In this document: positions 15,639 to 22,892 of the stretch, piece by piece
Layout: each line of letters starts with the position of its first letter
How positions within the stretch are numbered: position 1 is the stretch's first letter
Assembly: GCF_016863275.1 (NCBI RefSeq)
Contig: NZ_BOOO01000035.1
Location: 62,001-126,000, forward strand
Origin: Planotetraspora mira
GTDB taxonomy: Bacteria; Actinomycetota; Actinomycetes; Streptosporangiales; Streptosporangiaceae
DNA: 64,000 nucleotides
Reading direction: 5' to 3'
The notes under the pieces: generated by a model
The model's input: the letters and a program-made list of their open reading frames with translations, nothing else
What the model was told of the DNA's origin: nothing
Databases searched by the model: none
Program-made: the position numbers and the translations under genes

Positions 15639-15670
15639 GCCCGGCGGCCTCTCGGGGGCGGCCGCCGGGC
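15639..15670 (+). terminator. Intrinsic terminator-like hairpin
   Basis: Perfect 11-bp stem (GCCCGGCGGCC at 15639-15649 with its complement at 15660-15670) with a 10-nt loop, 14 bp after the hydrolase stop. No long T-run follows, which is common in high-GC actinomycetes. Confidence 0.6.
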
Positions 15671-15798
15671 GGCTCGCCGTCTACCGCTCGCTTCGGTGAG
15701 CGAGGCCGCGTGGGTGACGCTGGTCGAGGCGTCCAGGTTTTACAAGATCGCCCGCTTTCCGGACGCGGAACGTCCGCAATGCTGTCTACGGTGTCGCC

Positions 15799-16380
15799 AT
15801 GACCAACAGCGACACTCCGTGGGAACCGCCCCTTGCCGGCACCGAAGTCGAGCACCTCGTCGGGGCGCTCGACCGCCTGCGCACGACCTTTCTCTGGAAG
15901 GCCGACGGCCTCGACGCGGCCGGCCTGCAGACCCGTGTCGGCGCCTCCTCGCTGACCCTCGGCGGTCTGCTCAAACATCTCGCCGTAGTGGAGGACTACA
16001 CCTTCACCGTCAAGCTGAGCGGGGAGCCGATCGGCGCGCCGTGGGACGCCATCCACGATGGCAGTGACAACTGGGAGTTCGTCTCCGCCGCCGACGACAC
16101 CCCCGAACAGCTCTACGCGCTCTGGGACGGCGCCGTCGAACGCTCCCGCGCGCGACTCGGCGCCGCCTTGGCCGACGGTGGGCTCGACCGGTTCGCCCAC
16201 GTGTCCTCGTCCGACGGCGAGCACGCCAGCGTGCGCCGGCTCGTCTGTGACCTGATCGAGGAGTACGGCCGGCACACCGGGCACGCCGACCTGCTCCGTG
16301 AGGCGGTGGACGGACGGGTCGGTGAGGACCCTCCGGCCGGATGGCGCCCGAGTATGAGCCGAGCACGCCTGGGCAGCTGA
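15799..16380 (+). CDS. DinB-superfamily protein (DUF664 type)
   Basis: A 193-residue four-helix-bundle protein of the DinB/DUF664 group. Candidate metal ligands are the His in GGLLKHLAVVEDY (~70) and the pair in EEYGRHTGHADLLRE (~160-170), giving the three-His pattern of this superfamily. These proteins are thiol-linked (mycothiol or bacillithiol) transferases or of unknown function. It is a stand-alone gene with its own start ATG at 15799, co-directional with the hydrolase before it and the small barrel protein after it. Confidence 0.85.
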   Translation: MTNSDTPWEPPLAGTEVEHLVGALDRLRTTFLWKADGLDAAGLQTRVGASSLTLGGLLKHLAVVEDYTFTVKLSGEPIGAPWDAIHDGSDNWEFVSAADDTPEQLYALWDGAVERSRARLGAALADGGLDRFAHVSSSDGEHASVRRLVCDLIEEYGRHTGHADLLREAVDGRVGEDPPAGWRPSMSRARLGS

Positions 16381-16505
16381 TCGTCCTACCGGCGAACGAG
16401 GCGTCATGGGAGGCCTGGGAGCGCGCCCCGGCCGTCCGGCGATTGCACGTCACCAAGACACCGTCATAATGCTTTTACCGGTGTCACCAATGGCGGGAGA
16501 TCGCA

Positions 16506-16823
16506 GTGATCATGAGGACCTGGCGCGGTTGGACGCGGGCCGAGGACGCCGACGCCTACGCGGCCTACCTGATGGAGACGGGCCACCCGGGCTACACCTC
16601 GACGCCGGGCAACCGAGGCGTCACCTTCACCCGCCGCGATGACGGCGACCGGGTGGAGTTCCTGCTGGCGTCGCTGTGGGATTCCTGGGAGGCGGTCGGG
16701 GCCTTCGCCGGCCCCGATCCCGAGCGCGCCGTCTTCTATCCCCAGGACGACCGCTTCCTGGTCGACCGGGAGCTCACCGTCAACCACTACGAGGTCTTCG
16801 CCGTCGGGCAGCCGACGGTATGA
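16506..16823 (+). CDS. Small dimeric alpha/beta-barrel (ABM-like) protein
   Basis: A 105-residue protein with features of the ferredoxin-like dimeric barrel seen in antibiotic-biosynthesis monooxygenase relatives: an N-terminal strand RTWRGWTRAEDADAYAAYL, a middle strand with VEFLLASLWDSWEAVGAF, and a C-terminal strand HYEVF. GTG 16506 is preferred over ATG 16512 because GGGAG lies 6 nt before it. Function is not assigned; heme-degrading or monooxygenase-like roles are possible for the fold only. Confidence 0.75.
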   Translation: MIMRTWRGWTRAEDADAYAAYLMETGHPGYTSTPGNRGVTFTRRDDGDRVEFLLASLWDSWEAVGAFAGPDPERAVFYPQDDRFLVDRELTVNHYEVFAVGQPTV

Positions 16824-16872
16824 GGGCGGTTCGTCCGGGAGATCCATCTCGAAATGCTTCGAAATACTTTTT

Positions 16873-16890
16873 GCGCGATATCTATCGCGC
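16873..16890. repeat. Perfect dyad GCGCGATA-TC-TATCGCGC
   Basis: Eight-bp arms around a 2-bp centre inside a locally AT-rich patch, 50 bp after the stop of the barrel protein. It could be a regulator site or a weak terminator. Confidence 0.45.
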
Positions 16891-17106
16891 ACATGGCATA
16901 CCAGTACGCGTGCTTCTTTGTGCGCGAAATTTTGCGGGAGAACAGTTGATATGGCCAACCGGCTCTCTGGCTCCCGCATATCGGTGATGCGGGGGATCGG
17001 CGCCCACCGTCCGAGAGCGACGCCTCCGTTTATCGATCGCGGGCGCGGGGACAGGTCCTATCGTAATCGCCCATTTCGGGCGAATCGGCGCATTCGGGAG
17101 GCCGAC

Positions 17107-17202
17107 ATGAATGGACACCTACCGTATCGCGACTCCGGTCCGGCTCCCCGCATCGGGGGCGTGCGCGGCTGGCAGGCGGACATTCTTCGCGGTCAGTCAT
17201 AG
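17107..17202 (+). CDS. Candidate 31-residue small ORF
   Basis: ATG at 17107 is preceded by GGGAGG at 5-nt spacing, one of the better ribosome sites in the window. The peptide begins MNGHLPYRDSGPAPRIGG, is basic/Gly-rich, has no hydrophobic segment, and ends at TAG 17200-17202. It lies 82 bp before the prolyl-oligopeptidase-like gene and in front of a 9-bp hairpin. It could be a leader peptide, a peptide substrate or chance; coding is not proven. Confidence 0.25.
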   Translation: MNGHLPYRDSGPAPRIGGVRGWQADILRGQS

Positions 17203-17216
17203 CTGAGTGAGCCGGG

Positions 17217-17244
17217 GTACTGCGGTCCGAACAGGCCGCAGTAC
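17217..17244 (+). promoter_or_regulatory. Leader hairpin before peptidase gene
   Basis: GTACTGCGG (17217-17225) pairs perfectly with CCGCAGTAC (17236-17244) around a 10-nt loop, 40 nt before the GTG start of the peptidase and 14 nt after the small ORF stop. Confidence 0.4.
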
Positions 17245-17284
17245 CTCGACCTGTGTCAGGCGGGGCGACGCATTGGGGGAGTTC

Positions 17285-19411
17285 GTGGCGCGATTGTTCT
17301 ACCCTGCCGCTCGGCGCGGCGATGTGGTGGAGGATCTGTTCGGATTCCTGGTTCCCGATCCCTATCGGTGGTTGGAAGACGGCGACGACACGTCCGTGCG
17401 GGACTGGGCTGCGGCCCAGGATCGTCTCTTCCACACGAATCGCGCCGGATGGTGTGACAAGCAGTCGTGGGCGTCCTCGGTGGATCAAATGTCATCGTTC
17501 GGTGTGTCGGAGCCCCCGCTCGTGCGCGGCTCGGTCATGTTCCTCGCCGAGCAGCTCCGTGGGGATGAGCAACTCCGTCTGCTCGTCGTCGACGCCGAAG
17601 GGAACAGGCGGGTGCTGGTCGATCCGGTGGAGATCGATCCGTCCGGACACACCGGGCTGTATGCCTGGTGGCCCTCACGCGACGGCGAACGCGTGGCCGT
17701 CCAGATGGAGGTCGCCGAGCAGCCCGGCAGCGACATCCTGGTGCTGGACGTGCGGACCGGCGAGGTGGTGGACGGGCCGTTGCCACGCGCCCGTAACACC
17801 TCACTCGCCTGGCTCCCGGGAGGGGACGCGTTCTACTACGTCAGCCGCGTTCCCGATGAGGAACCGGCCCCCGGCGACATGCGTCTGCACCGGCGGGTGA
17901 GGCTCCATCGGATCGGTTCACCCTGGCAGGCCGACACGGTGGTGTTCGGCGGTGACGATGCCCCAGACCACTATTACGGGCTCACGGTCAGCGCCGACGG
18001 CCGCTACCTGGCGGTCACCGCGACGGTCGGGCCCGCCTCGGACAACGATGTGCACGTGGCCGAGCTCATCGATCCGGAAGCCCCGGATTTCGTCAAGATC
18101 GTGGACGGCCGTACCCTGGGCGCTCGTGTTCTCCCGCGCTTCCTCGCGGACGGCGATCTGCTGCTGGTCACCGATTACCAGGCTCCGTGCGGCCGCGTCT
18201 GCACGGCGCACCGGCGCGACAGCGACCCGGCTGCCTGGCGCACGCTGGTAGCCGAAGATCCCCAGGCGCCGCTGGACGAGTGTCTGGTCCTTGACGACCC
18301 GTCGCTTCCGCGGCCCCTCCTGCTGGTGGCACGCACCCGCCACGGCGCCTCCACCCTGACGCTGCACGACCTGGCCGACGGCCGGTTGCTCACCGCTCTG
18401 CCCCTTCCCGGCGCGGGCGTCGTGTCGTCCCTGCGGACGAACATCCCGCACGGACGTCACGCATGGTTCAGCTACTGCGACGCGACCACGCCCCCCACCG
18501 TCTATCGCTACGACGCCGCCAGCGGGAAGACGGAGCAAGAAGCCGGCGCCACAACGGCCGGACACACTCCAGAAATCCGCAGCCACAGCGTTCGCTATGA
18601 AGCCGGCGACGGCACCGAGATCACGTTGTTCCTGTTCACCCCGGCTGAAGACCATCAGGGCCCCCGCCCCACCCTCCTGTACGGCTACGGCAGCTTCGGC
18701 ATGCCGATGCGCCCGTGGTTCTTCCCCCTGGCGGCCGCGTGGGTCGGCGCCGGAGGCACCTACGCGGTCGCCTGTGTACGCGGAGGCGGCGAAGAAGGCC
18801 AACATTGGCACGACGCCGGCCGCGGACCACACAAACACCGCGCGGTCAGCGATTTCAACGACGCCGCGACCTGGCTCATCGACACCGGCCGAACCACCCG
18901 CGACCAACTGGCGATCTTCGGCCAGTCCGCCGGCGGACTACTGGTCACCGCCGCCGCCACCCAGCGACCCGACCTGTACGCCGCGGTCATCGCCGAAGCC
19001 CCGCTATGCGACATGGTGCGCTACGAACACTTCGGTCTGGGATGCACGTGGACGGACGAATTCGGTACAGCGTCGGAATCCGAACAACTCCAGTGGCTGC
19101 TCGCATACTCCCCGTACCACAACGTCGCGTCCGGAGCCTCCTATCCGGCCTTCCTCTTCACCGGCGCGGTAACCGATCTGCAGACCGGCGAGGCCCACGT
19201 CACCAAAATGTGCGCGGCCCTCCAACATGCCACCAGCAGTGATCGGCCGATCCTCATGCGCCGGGAACCCGACACCGCCCACGCCGCCTTTCCCGCGAGC
19301 AAAGAACGCGCTCTGATCGTGGACATCCTGGCCTTCGCCGGAAAATACACCGGGCTGTCACCGGAAGAGACGACCACGCGTCTTCACGAGACCGCCGCGG
19401 AATCGCACTGA
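17285..19411 (+). CDS. Prolyl-oligopeptidase-family serine peptidase (S9A-like)
   Basis: A ~708-residue cytosolic protein: N-terminal S9 cap (DPYRWLED near 20-30), a seven-bladed propeller through ~430, and a C-terminal alpha/beta hydrolase domain (LLYGYGSFGMPMRPWF, RGGGEEGQHWHDAGR). The nucleophile elbow is GQSAGG, where most S9A enzymes have GGSNGG. The acid and His can be placed in FTGAVTDLQ and EPDTAHAAF, both diverged from the usual DDRV and GHGG contexts. The start is GTG 17285 with GGGGGA 4 nt upstream. Likely cleaves short proline-containing peptides, but diverged catalytic surroundings make activity uncertain. Confidence 0.87.
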   Translation: MARLFYPAARRGDVVEDLFGFLVPDPYRWLEDGDDTSVRDWAAAQDRLFHTNRAGWCDKQSWASSVDQMSSFGVSEPPLVRGSVMFLAEQLRGDEQLRLLVVDAEGNRRVLVDPVEIDPSGHTGLYAWWPSRDGERVAVQMEVAEQPGSDILVLDVRTGEVVDGPLPRARNTSLAWLPGGDAFYYVSRVPDEEPAPGDMRLHRRVRLHRIGSPWQADTVVFGGDDAPDHYYGLTVSADGRYLAVTATVGPASDNDVHVAELIDPEAPDFVKIVDGRTLGARVLPRFLADGDLLLVTDYQAPCGRVCTAHRRDSDPAAWRTLVAEDPQAPLDECLVLDDPSLPRPLLLVARTRHGASTLTLHDLADGRLLTALPLPGAGVVSSLRTNIPHGRHAWFSYCDATTPPTVYRYDAASGKTEQEAGATTAGHTPEIRSHSVRYEAGDGTEITLFLFTPAEDHQGPRPTLLYGYGSFGMPMRPWFFPLAAAWVGAGGTYAVACVRGGGEEGQHWHDAGRGPHKHRAVSDFNDAATWLIDTGRTTRDQLAIFGQSAGGLLVTAAATQRPDLYAAVIAEAPLCDMVRYEHFGLGCTWTDEFGTASESEQLQWLLAYSPYHNVASGASYPAFLFTGAVTDLQTGEAHVTKMCAALQHATSSDRPILMRREPDTAHAAFPASKERALIVDILAFAGKYTGLSPEETTTRLHETAAESH

Positions 19412-19445
19412 GAACCGCATCCGCCACAGGCCCTGATCTCCGGTA

Positions 19446-19490
19446 AGCCCGGCAGGCCGGCTCTTCAGGTCAAGCCGGTCCGGCGGGGCT
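19446..19490 (+). terminator. Possible imperfect terminator hairpin
   Basis: AGCCCGGCAGGCCGGCT at 19446-19462 and a partly complementary AGCCGGTCCGGCGGGGCT at 19473-19490, loop ~10 nt, 34 bp after the peptidase stop. Pairing is imperfect. Confidence 0.35.
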
Positions 19491-19617
19491 CTGTCCCATT
19501 CCCTGGGTTCCGCCGCTCCGCCGTAGGCGTTCGTTCATCTCTTTACCCATTATTCCGACACGTTTACTATGAAATTGCTCGGGGGGCACTCCCGGACCCA
19601 TACAAGAGAGGTCGGAG

Positions 19618-19773
19618 ATGAGCGAGACCGAAGCGGTCCGCCGCGAGGAGCCACCCGCAGAGCCCAGTGGCTGGACAAGCGCGATCAATGAGGACTGGGC
19701 GGCCACGATCGTCGGGCTCCTGCTGCTCGTATTGGTGATCACCGGTGTGATCCCCACCGGGCTGGTGCCCTGA
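19618..19773 (+). CDS. Small single-helix membrane protein, coupled to YeiH-type exporter
   Basis: A 51-residue protein with ATG 19618 after GGAG. The N-terminal half is polar (MSETEAVRREEPPAE), then WTSAINEDWAATIVG leads into one transmembrane helix (LLLLVLVITGVIPTGLV). The stop TGA shares its A with the ATG of the exporter gene, so the two are translationally coupled. In many YeiH-family exporters the N-terminus carries a comparable (N/S)EDW-A-x-x-x-G-L segment; here it seems to be a separate polypeptide. Likely a subunit or accessory of the transporter. Confidence 0.75.
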   Translation: MSETEAVRREEPPAEPSGWTSAINEDWAATIVGLLLLVLVITGVIPTGLVP

Positions 19774-20951
19774 TGAGCGCCGGGGGAGCGGGCGTCACCC
19801 CGCGCGACCCGGAACCCGCCGCGGAATCCACTGCGGAACCCGCCGCGGACGCAGTCGAGGGCCGACCGGCTGGGTCGACGTGGCCCCTGGCGCTGGCGGG
19901 CCTCGTGGTGGTGCTCGCGCTCGCGGCGGTCACCCGCCTGCTGGACAAGAACGTGCCGGGCCTTCTCGAGGGCACGGCGCTGGAGGATCTGGGCGCCGCC
20001 GTCGAGTATCCGGTGTACGCGATCGTCCTGGGCCTGCTCGGCAACGCCGTGCTCACGGCCACCGGTCTGCGCGATCGGCTCGCGGGAGGATTCCGTACGG
20101 AGTTCTTCATCAAGACGGGCCTGGTCCTGCTCGGCGCCTCGATCAACCTGAAGGTGATCGCCACGGCCGCCGGCCCCGCCATCGTTCAGGCGATCGTGCT
20201 GATCAGCGGGGTCTTCCTGTTCACCTGGTGGCTGGGCGGCAGGCTCGGCCTCGATGACAAACTGCGCGCGTTGTTGTCGGCGGCCGTCTCGATCTGCGGG
20301 GTGAGCGCCGCCATTGCGGCGGCGGGAGCCGTCCAGGCGAAGCGGGAGCAACTCGCCTACAGTGCCAGCCTCGTCATCGCCTTCGCACTCCCGTCGATCT
20401 TCATCCTGCCCTGGCTGGCCACCGCGCTCGGGTTGAGCCCTGAGGTGGCCGGGGCGTGGATCGGCGGCAACATCGACACCACGGCGGCCGTCACGGCGGC
20501 AGGGACGATCGTCGGTGAAGAGGCGCTCCAGGTGGCGACCATCGTGAAGGTCACCCAGAACGCCCTGATGGGGGTGGTGGCGATCGCGCTCACCGCTTAC
20601 TTCGCCTTCAAGATCGAGCGTCGTCCGGACGCCCGTCGTCCCGGTCTGGGGGACCTCTGGGAGCGGTTCCCGAAGTTCGTGCTCGGGTTCGTCGCCGCGT
20701 CCGTGATCGCCACCTGGTGGTTGTCCACGGTGACCGCGGACACCGGAAAGGCGACCATCGGGGTGGCCAATGACCTGCGGGTCTGGTTCCTGATCCTGGC
20801 GTTCGTCAGCATCGGCCTGGAGTTCCGGGTGGCGTCGCTGAAGGAGGCGGGCTGGCGGCCGGTCGGTGTCTTCGCCGCCGCGACGGTGGTGAACGTGTTG
20901 CTGGCGCTGGGCCTGGCGGCGCTGCTGTTCAGCGGCTTCTCCGTCACGTAA
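19773..20951 (+). CDS. YeiH-family (UPF0324) putative sulfate exporter
   Basis: A 392-residue integral membrane protein with about 10-11 transmembrane helices after a ~35-residue polar N-terminus. Diagnostic segments are AVSICGVSAAIAAAGAVQAK, AGAWIGGNIDTTAAVTAAG and FLILAFVSIGLEFRV. The family is annotated as putative sulfate exporter on limited evidence, so the substrate is not certain. Translation is coupled to the preceding 51-residue membrane protein by a 1-nt TGATG overlap. A strong hairpin terminator follows. Confidence 0.92.
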   Translation: MSAGGAGVTPRDPEPAAESTAEPAADAVEGRPAGSTWPLALAGLVVVLALAAVTRLLDKNVPGLLEGTALEDLGAAVEYPVYAIVLGLLGNAVLTATGLRDRLAGGFRTEFFIKTGLVLLGASINLKVIATAAGPAIVQAIVLISGVFLFTWWLGGRLGLDDKLRALLSAAVSICGVSAAIAAAGAVQAKREQLAYSASLVIAFALPSIFILPWLATALGLSPEVAGAWIGGNIDTTAAVTAAGTIVGEEALQVATIVKVTQNALMGVVAIALTAYFAFKIERRPDARRPGLGDLWERFPKFVLGFVAASVIATWWLSTVTADTGKATIGVANDLRVWFLILAFVSIGLEFRVASLKEAGWRPVGVFAAATVVNVLLALGLAALLFSGFSVT

Positions 20952-20960
20952 CGGAGGAGG

Positions 20961-20999
20961 GAGGGCCGGTACGGCGGACGCGGAGCCGTACCGGCCCTC
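20961..20999. terminator. Bidirectional terminator hairpin
   Basis: Perfect 15-bp stem (GAGGGCCGGTACGGC at 20961-20975 with its complement at 20985-20999), 9-nt loop, lying between the convergent exporter and deaminase genes. Confidence 0.8.
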
Positions 21000-21027
21000 T
21001 GTGCGCCGTCCGGCCGGGGCCAGAGGG

Positions 21028-21456
21028 TCAGCGGTAGTACTCCTCGACGGGAATGCGTGCCTCGTCGAACAGGGCGGGGCCTTCGGCGGGGGCGTCGGTG
21101 AAGCCGGTGCCCGGCGGTTTGAGGGTGGCGAGTTGTTCGTTGGACAGGGCGTAGACGACACGGCCCAGGCCCGACCGTGCGATGGCGCCGGCGCACATGC
21201 CGCAGGGCTGGCAACTGGTGTACATCGTGGTGGCTGCCGCCGTGTCGGGATCGAGTTCGCGGGCCGCCCACCGGGCCAGTTTCAGCTCCGGATGGGCGGT
21301 GATGTCCCGTTCGGTGACGGATGTGTTGTGGTCCTCGGCCAGTACGGTGCCGTCCCCGCCGACCAGGAGCGAACCGAACGGCGGATTGCCGCCGGCTCGC
21401 GCCGTCGCGGCCAGTTCGATGGCCCGGCGCAGGAGTGCCTCGTCTTCGCGTGTCAT
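21028..21456 (-). CDS. Cytidine/deoxycytidylate-deaminase-family nucleoside deaminase
   Basis: A 142-residue zinc-dependent deaminase of the guanine-deaminase/tRNA-adenosine-deaminase type. Zinc ligands and proton shuttle: H55 and E57 in TAHPE (usual HAE; the middle Ala is Pro), and C85, C88 in PCGMC. NPPFGSLLV near the N-terminus is the substrate-side segment. Its ATG overlaps the stop of the LLM gene by 4 nt with GGGGAG upstream, so the two genes form an operon. Likely acts on a free purine or pyrimidine; the exact base is unknown. Confidence 0.9.
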   Translation of the reverse strand: MTREDEALLRRAIELAATARAGGNPPFGSLLVGGDGTVLAEDHNTSVTERDITAHPELKLARWAARELDPDTAAATTMYTSCQPCGMCAGAIARSGLGRVVYALSNEQLATLKPPGTGFTDAPAEGPALFDEARIPVEEYYR

Positions 21457-22346
21457 CTGCTCCCCTTCGGAGTGTGGTCACTGATCGAGTTGTCGGGCGG
21501 CGGTGTTGTCAGGTCCACGAGGGCGGCCACGGTCGCCAGCGCCTGCCAGGCGGGCTGCGGGCGGAGGGTCTCTGCCGGATCGTCGTTGAACGGATCGAGT
21601 ACGACGGAGTCGGCGCCGAGCGCCTCCAACTCCCGCAGGTCGTCGAGGATCTGGTCGGCGTCGCCTTCACCGGCGAGCCGTTCGGGGCCGGTGACCGGCG
21701 CGTCGGTGAATCGCAGGAGGATGCGGGGTTCGAAGGCTGGAACCGGTCGCCGCTGCTCGTGCGCGATCTCCTTCAGGCGTTCCAGCCTCTCGCGCAGCTT
21801 CTGCATGGTGAGGCGCAGCGGGTGCCAGCCCTCGCCCAGGCGTACGGCTCGGCGCAGGGCGGCGTCGCTGCTGCCGCCGACCCAGATCGGGAGGTGACCG
21901 GCGCGATAGTCCTGTTCGTCCTCCCAGGCGGCGCGTACGGTGCGCAGGTGCTCGTCGGTCAGCGCGCCGCGCTGTTCGAACGGGACTCCCAGGGCGGCGA
22001 ACTCCTGTCGCGCCCAGCCCACCCCCACACCCAGGACCAGTCGTCCCGCGCTGAGCCTGTTGAGGTTGGCGGCCATGCGGGCGATGAGCAGGGGATCGCG
22101 GTACGGGACGATGAGCACCGAGGTGCCGAGCCGGATCCGATGGGTGATGCCGGCCAGCCAGGCCAGGGTGGTGAAGGGTTCGTAGAACGGCGCCGGGTAC
22201 TGTTCGGCGACGTCGGGTGTCACCACGATGTGGTCGGAGATCATGAGCAGGTCGAAGCCGAGGCCCTCCACCGTCTGCGCCCACTGTCGCAGCATGCCGG
22301 GGTCGGTGCCGGGGCCGAAGTTGGGAACATTGACGCCTATCCGCAC
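21453..22346 (-). CDS. LLM-class (F420-type) oxidoreductase
   Basis: A 297-residue luciferase-like TIM-barrel protein, F420- or FMN-dependent. Family segments: MRIGVNVPNFGPG at the N-terminus, DLLMISDHIVVTPDVAEQYP, RLGTSVLIVPYRDPLLIA, and RLVLGVGVGWARQEFAALGV. The start is GTG 22346, with TAGCCT 6 nt upstream and no Shine-Dalgarno, suggesting a leaderless message. It is the first gene of an operon with the deaminase and diverges from an Lrp-family regulator, the likely controller. The substrate is unknown. Confidence 0.92.
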   Translation of the reverse strand: MRIGVNVPNFGPGTDPGMLRQWAQTVEGLGFDLLMISDHIVVTPDVAEQYPAPFYEPFTTLAWLAGITHRIRLGTSVLIVPYRDPLLIARMAANLNRLSAGRLVLGVGVGWARQEFAALGVPFEQRGALTDEHLRTVRAAWEDEQDYRAGHLPIWVGGSSDAALRRAVRLGEGWHPLRLTMQKLRERLERLKEIAHEQRRPVPAFEPRILLRFTDAPVTGPERLAGEGDADQILDDLRELEALGADSVVLDPFNDDPAETLRPQPAWQALATVAALVDLTTPPPDNSISDHTPKGSR

Positions 22347-22427
22347 TGATTAAGGCTATCCGCCAGTTCCGTGGATCCTGAAGGGATTTCTCCGGGTATC
22401 AGTCGGCCTTGGCCTGGAATCTGCCGG

Positions 22428-22433
22428 TATATT
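22428..22433 (+). promoter_or_regulatory. -10 element of leaderless Lrp gene
   Basis: TATATT ends 6 nt before ATG 22440 and there is no Shine-Dalgarno sequence. No clear -35 is seen. Confidence 0.45.
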
Positions 22434-22439
22434 CAGCAA

Positions 22440-22892
22440 ATGGCCGTGAATCTTGATTTGACCGACTGGTCCATCCTGGGCGAGTTGCAGCGCGACGGTC
22501 GTGTTCCCCTCACCGAACTGGCGCGCCGGGTGAGCCTGAGCGCTTCGGCGGTCACGGAGCGGGTCAGACGCCTGGAGTCGGAGGGTGTGATCACCGGCTA
22601 CCGGGCTGAGGTGGATCTGGCGGCGGTCGGCTTCGCCGTGCTCGCCATGGTGCGCCTCAAATATCCCGGCAGCCGGCACGAGCCTCTGCATCGGCTGCTG
22701 GAGGAACGCTCGGAGATCCTGGAGTGCCTGCGCACCACCGGCGAGGACTGCTACACGTTGAAGGTGGCCGCGACGTCCATGCGGCATCTGGAACGGATCG
22801 TCGACGAGTTGGCCGGGTTCGGCAGCACCACGACCAACATCGTCTACAGCCAGACGCTGCCCTACCGCGGCCCCCAGGCCTCCTGCGATTAG
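22440..22892 (+). CDS. Lrp/AsnC-family transcriptional regulator
   Basis: A 150-residue feast/famine regulator: N-terminal winged HTH (LDLTDWSILGELQRDGRVPL, then TELARRVSLSASAVTERVRR and LESEGVITGY) and C-terminal RAM ligand-binding domain (VRLKYPG; LECLRTTGEDCYTLKVAATS). The start is ATG 22440 rather than the upstream frame, supported by the TATATT 6 nt before it. It is divergent from the LLM/deaminase operon and probably regulates it in response to a small amino-acid-like ligand. Its last 4 nt overlap the convergent nitrilase-domain gene. Confidence 0.93.
   Translation: MAVNLDLTDWSILGELQRDGRVPLTELARRVSLSASAVTERVRRLESEGVITGYRAEVDLAAVGFAVLAMVRLKYPGSRHEPLHRLLEERSEILECLRTTGEDCYTLKVAATSMRHLERIVDELAGFGSTTTNIVYSQTLPYRGPQASCD

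Larger units (their letters stand above)
16824..17284. other. Intergenic region with AT-rich dyad and hairpin
   Basis: A 461-bp stretch between the barrel protein and the peptidase. It holds an unusually AT-rich patch (~16848-16970), a perfect dyad GCGCGATA-TC-TATCGCGC at 16873-16890, a candidate 31-codon ORF with a good ribosome site at 17107-17202, and a 9-bp hairpin (17217-17225 with 17236-17244) just before the peptidase start. I see no longer gene. Confidence 0.6.

Noticed and set aside
19470-21161. 563-codon open frame on the minus strand
   Set aside because: It runs antisense to the small membrane protein and YeiH genes, is low-complexity and Arg/Gly/His-rich, and lacks any family pattern. 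High GC gives long shadow frames.
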